64,000 nucleotides of DNA from Aplectana chamaeleonis (GCA_029168955.1 JAPDOI010000287.1:186001-250000), one strand, 5' to 3'. Shown: positions 32,676 through 44,453, counted from the stretch's first letter. The notes: generated by a model not told the origin, from the letters alone. Numbers and translations: made by a program.

Positions 32676-34083
32676 GAATAATGTTATCTGGCCCAGCCCC
32701 CCCCCCATCGGCTCATTGGCCGTCGAACAGATTTTTGCGTTGGAGCACGCTTCTCGCGCTAGCCTTCCAATCTCCTCAGAAAGAAACATTATGACAATTT
32801 TGCAGAATTTCTCTATCGTACGAGCAAATTTCAAGGGTAGAACAGCTTCATTATCATGTAAAAATGGTTTCGATATAGATTGAAAGTACAACTGCGAAAT
32901 GTGTCGCTGAAGAATCATAGTGAAAATATTAACCATTCCGGCCATTCTAAGTCTGGCCATTTCGGATGAAATGTACTTTACTAGAGCCGTTTCGACCCTA
33001 GAATCCGATTTTGGTGTTACCAACTGCCTAAAACCACTCTGAAAAAAGTTATACGTGTTTTCCGCAGTCTGGCGGTAAGGTAAGGGTACCCCCTATGAAA
33101 TTTTTAGGGTGTTTAGAAAAAATAATTGGATTCGGTTAAAAACTTGTATGCAGGGGTAATCCAGAGTGCTGAACACGACGAAGTCCTTTTTTCGAAATTC
33201 TGAAGTTTACTGTAGATTACTGCAGGTACCATACCATTTAAGGGGCAAAAACTACCTTAGTATTTTGAAAATCGAGAAACGAACATTAAATTCGTATTCA
33301 CCATCCCAAATAACCCCCGCATTATAATTTTGAGTCAAATCTAAGACTTTGACCAAACTACCGTATACCCATCGTAATCTACCGTAATCTGACTAAAATC
33401 GATATACGGATCTCAGATTTGTGCTCAGCACTCCAAATTACTCTCAGGGACACAATTTGAGCCATATCTATCGTAGTTCCCCAGAAATCGTCAAAAGTCA
33501 CATTTTGCCTTCAAATTTTCCCCCGATTGGAGGCTTTGAACAAACCAAGTCGAAAACTTTGGAAAACTTAAAAATGAATTCTATATTCGTGTCCAGCACC
33601 CTAGATTACCCCTACATACACGTTTTGAGCCAAATCCGAATTTTTATTCAAAATACCCTAAAAAATTCATGAGGGGTTTCCTTGCCCCCAGGCTCCGAAA
33701 AACGTGTATACCGCTTTTTCAAAGTGGTTTCAGACAGTTAAGAACACCGTAATCGGATTCTACGGTGAAAACGGTTTAGAAAGGAACATTTCATCCGGAA
33801 TGGACAGACTGACAATGGCCGGAATGGTTAATATTTTCACTATGATTCTTCAGCGATACATTTCACAGTTGTACTTTCAATCTATATCGAAAATAGTTTT
33901 AAATGTTAATGGAGCTGTTCTACCCTTGGAATTTGCTCGTACGATAGAGAAATTCTGCAAAATTGTCATAATGTTGCTTTCTGAGGAGGTTGGAAGGCTA
34001 GCGCGAGAAGCGTGCTCCAACGCAAAAATCTGTCCGACGGCCAATGAGCCGATTGGGGGGGGGTGGGCCAGATAACATTATCC
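32676..34083. mobile_element. 1.4-kb foldback element
   Basis: Inverted arms of about 380 bp (ATAATGTTATCTGGCCCA at both ends, inverted) enclose a copy of the AT-rich dispersed repeat (33080-33700). Flanks CACACATT and CACACAAG resemble an 8-bp target duplication. Repeat X at 27905-28290 shows the unoccupied target. Frames at 33023-32436 minus and 33704-34075 plus are the two arms read inward, not genes. Confidence 0.72.
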
Positions 34084-34300
34084 CACACAAGGAACGCATT
34101 CCAAACTGCTGCCGAACTTAGTGAGAGCTGTGGGGAAGTAGAGGGTACCCTCTATAAAATGTCGTAGTTCACATCACTCGAGGCGCGAGCGGCGCGCGCG
34201 ATGCCTCAGCCTCCGTCTGCCCTCCGCTCTCTCACTCTCTCTCTAACCTCCGCTCCGCACCAGCACGCGTAAGAACAATGTGAATTTCGCCGTTTTATAG
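34084..34300. other. Repeat X fragment and CT-rich sequence
   Basis: 34084-34150 is the other half of repeat X. 34200-34260 is CT-rich low-complexity sequence. No gene. Confidence 0.5.
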
Positions 34301-35345
34301 CCTGTACGCTCAACAGATATAGTTATATGGCTCAGACTCTACAAAGCGCACGTCCTTCCACAAATCGAGTTTTGTTCGCCGGTCTGCAGCCCGTTTTCGA
34401 AAAACCTCATTGAGAAAATTGGAAAAGTCCAGAAAACTTTCACCAGGCTTCTGTACTACAGAGTCTTCCCGGACCCTGACTATCCTTACAGCCTACCGTC
34501 ATATGAAGTACGGCTGAAAGAGCTGGGTCCAAAAAGCCTCATGAGCAGGAAGGTGCGAGCTGATCTGATCATGGCTTTCAAGCTGATTCGTGGCGAATTA
34601 CGCACTCTTTTTCCAAAGTACTGGTATTTTAAACCTATTCACTGACGTAGGCCTAGTCTCAATATTCTTCCCTCGAAGGCAGTGTTCACGATGAAAATCG
34701 TTTCTCTGTTTTTCCGCCTATCTTGAAAACGGCCCCATGCTGATTCCAATGGTGTTTCTGAAATCTTACAAGACCTTCTGTGAACGCAGGTATGGTCCCT
34801 CAAAGATTGAGCTATGGAAACATGGTGGACGAGTTGTCCGAGGCTTGTAACTTCCGTCTTTTGAAGCCGATCTATGCGAGCTGACCTTAGTAAAGAGAGA
34901 AGCTGAGAATGAAGAGAAGAACGGGGCTAATGATTGAAAATCATCGCTCATCTCACGATCTCGAGCATTCAATTGTTCACGTTGGTGGGCGTGTGATGCG
35001 CTTTTGGGGTTTTCAATGCGCTCGAAGTTGCAACTTCGGGCTCTTTTGGGGCTCTTCCTGGCTCGTTTTCATGCGTTCTTCCGACGTTAACGTTACAGAG
35101 TGTCCCTCCACTACCCAATCCTAGTGGAATTTTGAAAACTTTTTTCATCGTGAACACTGCCTTTAATGAATGGTAATGTTCGGTCTAATTCAGTATACAA
35201 CTCGTTTTTTCACCGTACTTTACGTTGGTTCAACAAGCTTCCATTATCGATTTCTCAACTATCAACTTCTTCCATGGACTTCAAAAGAGCACTGTCGAAG
35301 ATTGATTACATGAATTTCAAAGAAATTGAAGATTCATTTCGATGA
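34301..35345 (+). pseudogene. CR1-type RT C-terminal region, split by a MITE
   Basis: An open frame from 34301 gives RLYKAHVLPQIEFCSPVCSP, RLKELGPKSLMSRKVRADL and IMAFKLIRGEL, typical of the C-terminal part of CR1/Jockey RTs, to a TGA at 34643. Readable sequence continues to the MITE at 34678 and resumes after it (NSVYNSFFHRTLRWFNKLP, DFKRALSK), ending at TGA 35343-35345. The 5' part is absent. The 3' UTR runs to an (AAATAAAT)n tail at 35978-36001. Confidence 0.82.
34678..35161. mobile_element. TTAA-type MITE, GGCAGTGTTCACGAT family, copy 2
   Basis: Ends GGCAGTGTTCACGATGAAAA and inverse, with TTAA at the right flank. It is homologous throughout to 20098-20569. Inserted in the CR1 C-terminal frame. 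Confidence 0.78.
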
Positions 35346-36001
35346 ATGCTCCTGTAGGTAGCTAGAGTTAGCTGAATCATCTCGTTCTTGGATTTCAAGA
35401 AAGTACTTCCTGATCAAACTTCATATAGTCAAATGCTTGTAATCTGCCATTGAGCGGTCCTGATGTACACGACACGGTTCCTTTCTGTCACACCATGTAG
35501 TTCTCATGCGCACATTGACTTTTTCCAAGGAATAAATTTCTGGCGTGTCTGGGATTGGAATTTCAGGGTTAAAAAATACCTAACATCCGCAAGTCCTGTT
35601 CAAGATTCTTCACGCATGCCCTTGAGCTCGTCTGAGTGATGTTATCCCTAGCGTCATCCGCCACTCGTATACTACGATATTTATGTGGTTCGCTTGTCTA
35701 CATGTGCGCGTTAGTCCTGCTTCCAGTGCCTACGGTTCCATCTGGTCAGCTTCGCCTTGATTTTGTTCTACGTGGAACTCAATAGCACTCACTGTGTGTT
35801 TTAACGTACGAGAGTGGGGGTTCAGCTAGCTTCGCTCCGAATGAATTTTGTTGGTTTGTTATGTTTAGAGTTCTTTTAGTTTTGCCATCATTATCTTCAT
35901 TGCATTTTTTATTCACATTTCCAGTGTATTCGTTTTGCTGCTTGGGCCATATGAGCATAGAGCACCTTACGTGCAGTTAATAAATCAATAAATAAATAAA
36001 T
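35346..36001 (+). other. CR1 3' untranslated region and tail
   Basis: Non-coding stretch downstream of the RT stop, ending in AATAAATCAATAAATAAATA. The position and simple tail fit the 3' end of the same non-LTR element. Confidence 0.6.
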
Positions 36002-36131
36002 GTGTCCGTAATGCAAAGAATGTGCGGCTTATTTACGCACATGAAGTGCTGAAGCAATGGTAATTTGTTTACAATACTACAGGAATTGAAGAAGTAACAT
36101 TTGAGCCTATCTGGGGAACGACCGTGCAGGC

Positions 36132-36752
36132 TCACTGGTTTCCCACTTCTGATTTCTCAGAGATCTCGCGAATGCGCGTCAACTCACCAACCCATTCTTT
36201 CCCCACCTTACCTCTATGAAGCTCTCGCGCTTGCTGGCAAAGCTTGTATTCTTGCTGCCGCTCCTCCTTTGTCATACTGCGCCTGATGTAGACTCTGGTA
36301 TGACTAGCGGACTGGCTAAGGAGACGACTATTCTTCAGAGCTGTATGCCAATGCTTCCTGGACGCCAGAGAAACCTTTATAAACCGACTTTTTTTAGAAG
36401 AGTACTCCTCCGGGCGAAATATTATGCCTGGGCGACGTTGAACCTCGAGGACATCCAGTATACAAGTTACCTTATCCTCGAGTTCCGCCTGATGATGGGA
36501 TGCAGGCTGATCGCGCGTTTGCTCGGACACACCAGACACAAAAATACTCCGAAGAAGCCGATCTTCCTCAATACCATTCGCTACTTCGTCCGAACGCTCC
36601 CTCTGAAGAGCTATCACCATCTTCTCAATCTCGGGATCAGTGTTGCGCTCTAAAATTGAGCTAGTAATCCCGCTTACTGAGCAGTTGGTGTAGTCTGTTG
36701 TCTCTGCAATCGTCACAGGGGAAGCGACTCTGCGACGAGCGAGCAGTAACAA
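36132..36752 (-). CDS. ORF1-like protein of a non-LTR retrotransposon (orphan)
   Basis: A single intact frame of 206 residues. The central part (RSIFVSGVSE, then a coiled acidic stretch, then PEEYSSKKSRFIKVSLASRKHWHTALKNSRLL) and the C-terminal RVYIRRSMTKEERQQEYKLCQQARE look like the RNA-binding ORF1 proteins of nematode CR1/L1-like elements. No reverse transcriptase follows on the minus strand below 36132, so this is an isolated piece. The lack of stops could mean recent insertion. Assignment is from memory of the family pattern. Confidence 0.55.
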   Translation of the reverse strand: MLLLARRRVASPVTIAETTDYTNCSVSGITSSILERNTDPEIEKMVIALQRERSDEVANGIEEDRLLRSIFVSGVSEQTRDQPASHHQAELEDKVTCILDVLEVQRRPGIIFRPEEYSSKKSRFIKVSLASRKHWHTALKNSRLLSQSASHTRVYIRRSMTKEERQQEYKLCQQARELHRGKVGKEWVGELTRIREISEKSEVGNQ

Positions 36753-36759
36753 CCATTGT

Positions 36760-39100
36760 AAGCTAGTTCAACTAATCAAATAGGTCCAACAAGGAAAATC
36801 AAACGCAGTAGGGAGCTGAAGCGGTTTTCAGAAATAGAAACTTCAACTCAGCCTACCACGGGTAATGCGATGGAAGATTATGCGTTATTACGGGTATAAA
36901 GAACGACTGTTTCGGTAGTGGTGTTCAATAACCAGGAATGTTTGGAAAGTGGTGCGCGCTTACCTCCAGTGGTACGGGGCAGAAGGAAAAAAATCGATCG
37001 ATATTACTGCCCACCCAGGAATACGAACGAAAAGACTCAGGACTCACTACCCTATAACCAGAGTCGGGATTCATCAACGTTACCCTCAGGTACATGGTAA
37101 ACTTTGTTTACTGTTTGGCTGATCTTTGTGATAAGTTTACCCCTACCGGGATTCACAACTTACCCCATTGTTCAAGATAGGGTTAAACTCACCGGTTATT
37201 TTCTTACTAAGTTGAAGTTTCGGCATTGGTAGAACTACATATCACTTTTATCATTCCATAGTAATAAAGGAGAGTGGTGTCTGGTTATTGATAAAGACGA
37301 AGATTAGGGTTCTTTGCACTAGTACCATTTTCATATCGAGGCACACGATAAAATACGTCAGAACAAGTGGTTCTCAACATTAATACGTATCGCATGCGAT
37401 TGCACAGAGAGATTATTGCTGCTTTTGCGAATGCGCGGCGTGGTAAGTTCCGTTCTCTTCTTCCCACCTCTTTTGGGATGGATCATGTGAGTCCGGCTTC
37501 TCGCCGTAGGCCTACAACGACAGCCTCGGACAGCCCGCTCTAGGTACGAGGGATAACGAGTAGTAATGAAAAGAGATGGGTTACCATCCCTTTGTAGTGG
37601 TGAGGACATAAAGGAGTAATAGGTTCTGGCTGAGAATGCATGGTTAGATCCGTTGCTTCTTTCCTGGCTGTGTCCGTAGGTATGTAATCACGCACGGGCT
37701 CCTCCGTATGTAGCAACTTGCAAAGAAGTAGAGAGCAGTTGGTTCAACGACAAGCGCAAATTTTCAAGGTTTCAATTTTTCCTTTGAGTTCTCAAAGTCA
37801 TTGTTCCTAATAAAAACGGTCCTCGAAATTTGACCGGATATCGACAGTCCCCGGATCCGTTGAATCAACAATGGCTAGAGGACAGCTAAAAACTACCCAT
37901 ATGTTGACCTATACGGCCCTAGAGCTTGTATTCGCTCAGCCTTCCCGCCCACTTCCTTGTGGGCTCTTGAGGAAGTGGGTGGGCGGCCTTAACACACCCA
38001 ATGTTGAGTGCCTGATAGGGTGTTCTATGGCTCGATTCCAATCGCCCTTTCGCTACTAATTTAGAGGTTGATCACGGTACATTCAATTTCCTTTGAAAAT
38101 TCGAATCCCAATTTTATCGTGAACATGCTTTTAAATGGGTCACAGAGCCAAAAATCCTATTCAATAAGATGGTGCGGATATAGAGTGATGACGACAAATG
38201 CGGGGCCTTGCTGAGAAATTTCACTCAAATCATTCTCTTATAGTACAGTGAATAGAAACAAAAATTCTCAACATCTACTTTGCTACTACTGTGATTTTCC
38301 ACATATCACCTTACCAACCTAATAACCTTTTAATAACCCAGAAAAAGTCCGCTCATCCGATTGCTCAACCCGAATCGAGGTTTAACGGATTTTGAAATTT
38401 GTCAATCCTTTCAAATCCAGAGACGACACCGCTAAAGGGCTGCACGCGGAGTGGTCTTTACAGGTGATCGGAGGGAGAGCTGCCGTAACTGGCCTGGGAC
38501 AGTCGACTCAAGGTCTTGAATGAACTAAAAAAATCCGCAGTAATCCACACGACATCTTCTAGCAATACTTTGAGAATATTTTAAGGGTGAAGACTGTTTC
38601 ATATCAGACACATGACATGTAGTGATGTTGTCTATATTCAAAAGTTCAATAAAATAGTCTACTTATAGACTACTAGGCTAGGAAGAGCCATATTCCGGCA
38701 ATGCTATGAATAAATGCGAGTTTACCTTCTACTTAACCTTAGCATCACTTTATTGTGAGTTGGGGTAAAGTTTTTACCCCATTGTTCGCTTTCTTCGCTG
38801 CAAGCGGTGTTGCTGTTGATGTGGATTTCGTGAAAAACAGCATTATTTCGTTGATAACATGTGTGATAAAGGCTATTTCTACACGTACCATAGCATTTAC
38901 CCCGAGGTTTTTACCTTCTTGTTCATGATAAGCAGTGACACTCATGAGGGATGAGCCGATAAGAAGAGCGCGTAAATAAGATAGCTTAACCCTTGCCCCG
39001 AAAAAACGTTGATGAAAATCCCGACTCAGGAACGATACGCTTTTGAAAATTGAGGTATAACAATAGGGGCTTATACAGAAAAGATAAACACAAAGAGTAT
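36760..39100. other. No gene recognised
   Basis: Only short frames are present. A short palindrome of GCCCACTTCCTTGTGGGC and GAGGAAGTGGGTGGGC lies at 37950-37995, echoed by CCACCCACTTTCCCTC/AGAAAGTGGGTG at 47715-47760. Inverse matches GTCGGGATTCATCAACGTT (37072) and AACGTTGATGAAAATCCCGAC (39008) may mark an old element of about 1.9 kb. Confidence 0.4.
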
Positions 39101-39523
39101 CTACCGTATTTTCTCTTTTAGAAGTACATGTACTTCTAATACTCAGACCCCTATTTTATATGTACTTCAATTAGAGGTGTACTTCGAATAGAGGCTGTAC
39201 TTCTAGTTCTCAGCCCTCTCTTTTTGGTTTACTTTTATTAGAGGTGTACTTCTAATGGAGGGTGTACCTACTTCTATTATTCGACTCAATTTTTTGAATT
39301 TCCAATGGTGGACTCTTCACATTTCTTGAATTCCAGTATAATACCTAAAACTTGTATTTAATAAAATTTCAGATTAGGCTCAATTGAATTGATGCTTACA
39401 CTATCTCTGATATCATTTATTCACACCTTTCCCAAGTTAATTTCTTTCAAAAAATGTATAAATTCGTTTTCGATTTTGTTGACACGTTCTTCATCGTCTT
39501 GTTATGCTCAAAAACAATTTTAA

Positions 39524-39950
39524 GGCAGCGTTCACGATGAACGTCATCGGTTACTTTCCACAGTGAAATGATGGGCGAGGAGGATTCTAGGCTCCCAGTG
39601 TCGAAAAAACGGTAAAATACGGGCCAGGGGTTTGAATATAACAGCTGCAAACAAGCGTTTTGGTGTCCTAGAACCGCCCGGTGCTCCACTTCCGCCCCCT
39701 CGGTGTGAACAAATGAAGACTCAGATCACAGGTATAATCAAGTCAAGGAAGTACTGATAAGTGAGCTGATCGCTTGATTGCACCTTCATAGCGGTCAATT
39801 CCTCCACACTCAACAGCGTAAAAAAGGGAGGGCGTACTTTGCTGAAAAACGCGCCTTTCGCTTGGTTTTTAGCATGCCTTGCTATACAGGGCACCAGACC
39901 TTCCGTAAACCGAGGTGATATCGGAAGTGAAATTTATTGTGAACACTGCC
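39524..39950. mobile_element. TTAA-type MITE, GGCAGCGTTCACGATGA, copy 3
   Basis: Inverted ends, with TTTAA on both sides (39519-39523, 39951-39955). The first 208 bp reappear at 47826-48035. Nested in the element 39104-40849. Confidence 0.82.
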
Positions 39951-40611
39951 TTTAATTGATCGCCTTTCGAGCCGTCCAGAGCGATTGAAAAGCGCGGTTC
40001 TTGAACGACCTGAAAACAGCTTTTCCTGAAGCGAGTTCTTTGCGTACACAATCCACTGTACGTAAAGTCTACCATTGGTGGTTTCTGATTTCCTCGTCGT
40101 GTAAGCGATTTCTATACGTTAATGAACCAATCTTTGGGAATCTTGATTTTCCAAGCAGTCAACAGAGTCAACGTCTAGGGCCAAAACAAGTCGACTTTGA
40201 TCGACTAAAACCCAATCAAACAAAAATATTTGTAAAGAACCTAAATAAACTCCGTACATTCGCCGCAAATAATACCTTTGTTGAATAATAATACTAAATA
40301 AATAATAATAATAATACTAAATAAACTAAATAAATAAACTGAATAAACTGAATAATAATACTAAATAAACTCCGTACATTCGTCGCTCTGCGTTTTTTTC
40401 TGGTCATTTGAAGTTCGCTGAGGTTTCATCTAAGTTGTCCCATACAAGCAATCTTTGACCAAGAAAGGGATGGCCGATAGTTTTTTTTGTGAACATTCAA
40501 ACCTCACATTATTGAAAAAAATCTCAGGCAAACTGGTCTCTCTCAAATGCCACATTCGTGTTGCCAATCACTTACCCAAGTACCGGGGGCCCACTCCGAA
40601 AAGAGCTGCAC

Positions 40612-40849
40612 TTCTAAAAGAGGTGTACTTCAAATAGAGGGTGTACTTCTAATACTCAGACCTCTATTTTATATGTACTTCTAATAGAGGTGTACTTCAA
40701 ATAGAGGGTGTACTTCTAATACTCAGACCTCTATTTTATATGTACTTCTAATAGAGGTGTACTTCAAATAGAGGGTGTACTTCTAATACTCAGCGTTCCC
40801 TTTTAGGTGTACTTCTAATAGAGGTGTACTTCTATTAGAGTAAATACGG
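40612..40849. repeat. Minisatellite, 72-bp unit
   Basis: Three near-identical units of TAATACTCAGACCTCTATTT plus TGTACTTCTAATAGAGGTG phrases form the right end of the TA-flanked element. Confidence 0.9.
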
Positions 40850-40974
40850 TATGTTGAAACGGACAAAAAAAAAAGAAAAAACAAGCGTGAACATACGACC
40901 GTAGAGAGCAGGGTGGTCCGCCGCCGCACACAACGCGCGCACAAGACGGAAAAAAGCTCGCTGAAGTATTCGTT

Positions 40975-42230
40975 CAGATCGGTTATATCTCGAGCCCTTC
41001 GAATAGATTCCGTTCTTTCATCTTCTCCGGTACATACATTACTGGCTGTTCGGAACATATTCGCTATTACAGCGCTCTTTGTTTGAGATGGATGTGCTGA
41101 CCGAAAATGAACGATTACTTTTTTATTGTTGGGTTTGCGATACCACTTTGTAGCATATCCTCCATCATGCAAATGAACTTGAACATTCAAAAAAGCGGCA
41201 TATTTTCTACTGGTTTCTCCCTGGTGAACTTGATGCTATCTGCCCGCGAGTTTAGAATGTCAGAGCAATGATTCATCTGTTCCTGTGTGGCACAGACGAT
41301 GAAGCAGTCATCTATATACCTGCAATAAAGCATGGGGAGGCGGGCCAGAACCGGGAGTTCAATTTTTTCCATATATGCCATAGCAAGAGTGGACGCAAGG
41401 CGCAGTACCATTGCCAGCCCTCTGATCTGCTTGAAATAGCGGCCACACCATCTAAAAACATTGCAGCTGAAACTTTATTTCATGAGCGTCATGATCTGGC
41501 CAATCGATAACCCAAACATACTGATGGAACCTTGATTTTGGGTGAGCAACTCGAATACGGTCTGCATTGCGTGCTCGTTACTCACATTGGTGTACATAGC
41601 GGTCACATCAAAGGATTCCATAAAGCAATGGTTGTTCAAATTGGCGCTGCGCGAATTGTCGAGAAAATCGCGGGTGTTCGAAAGGTGCGCTGGGACAAAG
41701 TTTAGCCGTTGTTTCAGGACGGAATTGACGAACCAAGCATATCTATCTGTGGGTCCCCCTGATAATTGGTCTAACCTTGAACGCGGTGGGGAAAAATTTG
41801 GTCAAATCTTCTTCTTGTGGAAGTTTGTGCGTTTTTACGAGTAGGTAGAGAACAGGGCAGCTTGGCGTCTCAATTTTGAGACGTGTGACACAACTGGGGC
41901 TTAAATTAGCCGCCTTTCCCACTTTTACCCACTCCCTGTTTAGTCTGCGATACGACGTTTGAAATTCTTTTGCGGATAAAGGGTTGTAAATTGACACATC
42001 CTGGAGGTGGTTTTCCGTAATTGCAGTGTCAATTTTTATTAGGAATTACCACGAACTCCCCTCCCTTGTCACTGAAGGACAAGCGTATCGCTTTAGACTT
42101 TATTTACTGTAGAATTTCCCTGATACCGCGCAGCTGGGCAGGAGATAGATTTCAGAGAATGTTTTGTCTGGGCGACCTTACGAAATTTTTGAACACCTGT
42201 AGTGAGGAGGTTATCTGTAGTCTTCACGGA
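40975..42230 (-). pseudogene. Penelope-like element B (PLE-B), 5' and 3' truncated
   Basis: Minus-strand pieces: FQTSYRRLNREWVKVGKA...CPVLYLLVKTHK (41997-41743), a decayed SFDV/YTNVS region, LARLPMLYCRYIDDCFIVCATQEQM (41411-41187, YIDD intact), and VQVHLHDGGYATKWYRKP...RSAHPSQTKSAVIANMFRTA (41190-40975). Homology stops before the GIY-YIG domain. Its 5' end faces PLE-C. Confidence 0.88.
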
Positions 42231-42289
42231 GTTCAAGACTGTCTAAGCCACTAGGCTACATTCAGTTATGGTGTGACCCGCTACCCAGC

Positions 42290-44215
42290 TGGAGCCCTGC
42301 CTCGAGTGCTGTTTCCCATCACATTTTCAAGCAACAAGACCCTGACCTGGCTTGTGACATCAGTTTTCGCATTTTTGCGAACGAGGTGTTCAAAGTTTCC
42401 GAAAGGGCGTGCAGACAAAACATTCTTCCAAATCTATCTCCTGCCCAGCTGCGCGGTATCAGGGAAAATTGTCAGTCTAAAAAGTCTAAAGCGATACGCT
42501 TGTCCGTCAGTGACAAGGTATGGGAGTTCGTGGTAATTCCCAATCAAATCGACACTGCAATTACGGAAAACCACCTCCAGGATGTGTCAATTTACAACCC
42601 TTCATTCGCAAAAGGAATTTCAAACGCAGTATCGCAGACTAAACAGGGAGTGGGTAAAAGTGGGAAAGGCGGCTGGTTTGAGCCCCAGTTTTGTCACACG
42701 TCTCAGAATTGGAAAGCCAAGCTGCACTGCCCTCTATCTACTCGTAAAAACGCACAAACCTTCACAAGGAGAAGATTTGGCTCCAATTTCTCCCACCGCG
42801 ATCAAGGTTGGGCCAATTATCAGCTGCGTGGGCGCACCTACAGATAGAATTGCTTAGTTCGTCCATTGCGTCGAAAAACAACTGCTAAACTTTGTCCCAG
42901 CACACCTTCCGAACACCCGCGGTTCCCTCGACAATTCGCGCAGCGTCCATTCTAAAAACCATTGCTTTATGGAATCCTTTGATGTGACCGCGCTGTACAC
43001 CAATGTGAGTAACGAGCACGCAATGCAGGCCGTATTAAAGTTGCTCCCCCAAAATCAAGGTTCCATCAGCATGTTTGGGTTATCCGTTGGCCAGATCATG
43101 ACGCTCATGAAGGAGAGCCTCAGCTGTATTGTTTTCAGATGGTCAGGCCGCTATTTCAAGCAGGTCAGAAGGCTTGATATGAGACAGAGGCCAGCACCCA
43201 CTTCGCAATCGCCTTTATGGGGAAAATTGAAATTCCGGTACTAGCCCGCCCCCCCATGGTTTATTGTAGATATATCGATGATTGTTTCATCATCTGCCCC
43301 ACACAAGAAGAGATGGATCAGTGCTTTGACCTTCTGAACTCTCAATCGGAGAACACAAAGTTCCCCAGGGAAAAGCCTGCTGAAAATTGGCTACCTTTTC
43401 TAAATGTCCAGGTCCACTTACGTGATGGAGGACATGTTACAAAATGGTACCGGAAACTTCAAAGTAAAAATTTAATCGTACAGTTCCGGTCCGCACATCC
43501 ATCTGAGACAAAAAGAGCTGTTTTGAGTAACATCTTTCGAACAGCCTATAGCGTGTGTAACGGAGAGGAGGAGAAGATGGAGTCCATTCCAAGGGCACGC
43601 GAAATAGCCGATCTGAATGGATATTCCAGAGGATTTGATTTGCGCAGGCGCAGAAACGTTGTTTCGCGTCTTGAAAAACAGGAGAGTCCATTTGAATGGT
43701 AGAATTCCCTTCAAAGTGTCGTTTATCTCCGACGAACTGAGCGCATCAGAAAATGTCTGAAAAAGACGGGACTAGATGTTTCCGTGATCTTGGTGGATAT
43801 TCCTCCAAACAACCTGAAAAGTTGTCTGATTGGCAATAGTGCCATTAGTACTACGCCCGATTGTGTGATTTGCCTGGCTGGCAGGAATGGAGACTGCACT
43901 GCTTGCGGTGTGGTCTATTCGACCTCATGTCAGCTGTGCGGGGTTAAAAACATCGCGGCCCCTGCATGTCAGTACCAAAGAACACCTGGACGGTAAGGAG
44001 AGGCAGCGGGAAGCTACAGTGCTTTGGGCGCGTTGAGTCGCTGCTCACAATGGCGAGAACTTTAAGATCAAGGTCGAGATAATGGCCCTAGAGACTGACA
44101 CCGCGGCGTGAAAAACCTTGGAGGCATTTTTCATACAGGCTCATGATCCGCAAATTAACCGGAAGGGAGAAGGTCCCTGTATAACACGGGAGCTCAGGCC
44201 ATACGTGAGACTCGC
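42290..44215 (+). pseudogene. Penelope-like element C (PLE-C): RT + GIY-YIG remnant
   Basis: Begins inside the N-terminal PLE region (DPDLACDISFRIFANEVFKV), passes through SPAQLRGIREN and VKTHKPSQGED, SFDVTALYTNVSNEHAMQAV, then YCRYIDDCFIICPTQEE (YIDD intact), KWYRKLQSKN, CVICLAGRNGDCTACGVVYSTSCQLCG, and a final KTLEAFFIQAHDPQINRK. Frameshifts near 42850, 43215 and 43700 and stops near 44000-44110 kill it. The second half of the GIY-YIG motif (YIG) is degraded. It is almost the mirror image of PLE-B about an axis near 42250, but carries more of the 3' part. Confidence 0.9.
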
Positions 44216-44415
44216 CTTCTTACATCTCAAAGGGTGGTCTACGGCGCTTTCCTTCATCGACGTTCCACGCTGGTCTGATCCTTAGCGAGTTCTTGGCTAG
44301 GTGCCGTATATTCTCTGTTTTCCTCTGTTACCTACTTGACAGCAAATAGGTTCTCGATTTCAGTAGAGTTTAGGAGATGTTTGGTCGGGTAAACACAGAT
44401 CTTATTTGATCTTTT

Positions 44416-44453
44416 CAGGCTCTGAAGAAAGAGGTTGCTCCAAAACGTAAGCC
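44416..44453 (+). ncRNA. Hammerhead-ribozyme-like motif of PLE-C
   Basis: GGCT, then the exact core CTGAAGA, a GAG/CTC stem II, AAAAC in place of the GAAAC box, GTA, and AGCC pairing with the first strand. Same position relative to the GIY-YIG end as in the other PLE copies. The missing G of the GAAA box would weaken cleavage. Confidence 0.4.

Larger units (their letters stand above)
39104..40849. mobile_element. TA-flanked DNA element with minisatellite subterminal ends
   Basis: The ends CCGTATTTTCTCTTTTAGAA and the inverse of CCGTATTTACTCTAATAGAA are flanked by TA (39102-39103, 40850-40851). Inside each end is an array of GTGTACTTCTAATAGAGG-like units: about 190 bp on the left, and three units of about 72 bp on the right. 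No transposase. A MITE (39524-39950) is nested within. Confidence 0.75.

Noticed and set aside
32436..33023. 195-residue minus frame and similar 123-residue plus frame at 33704
   Set aside because: They are the two arms of the foldback 32676-34083 read inward and continue into unrelated flanks; similarity reflects the palindrome, not a gene family.
34190..34260. CpG-rich promoter
   Set aside because: Only a short GCGCGC patch and CT repeats, with no gene start nearby.
36918..37100. 60-residue plus frame as host exon
   Set aside because: No homologous motif and weak splice context.
40612..40849. CRISPR array
   Set aside because: Units of 72 bp are tandem without unique spacers and lie at the end of a TIR element in a eukaryotic genome.
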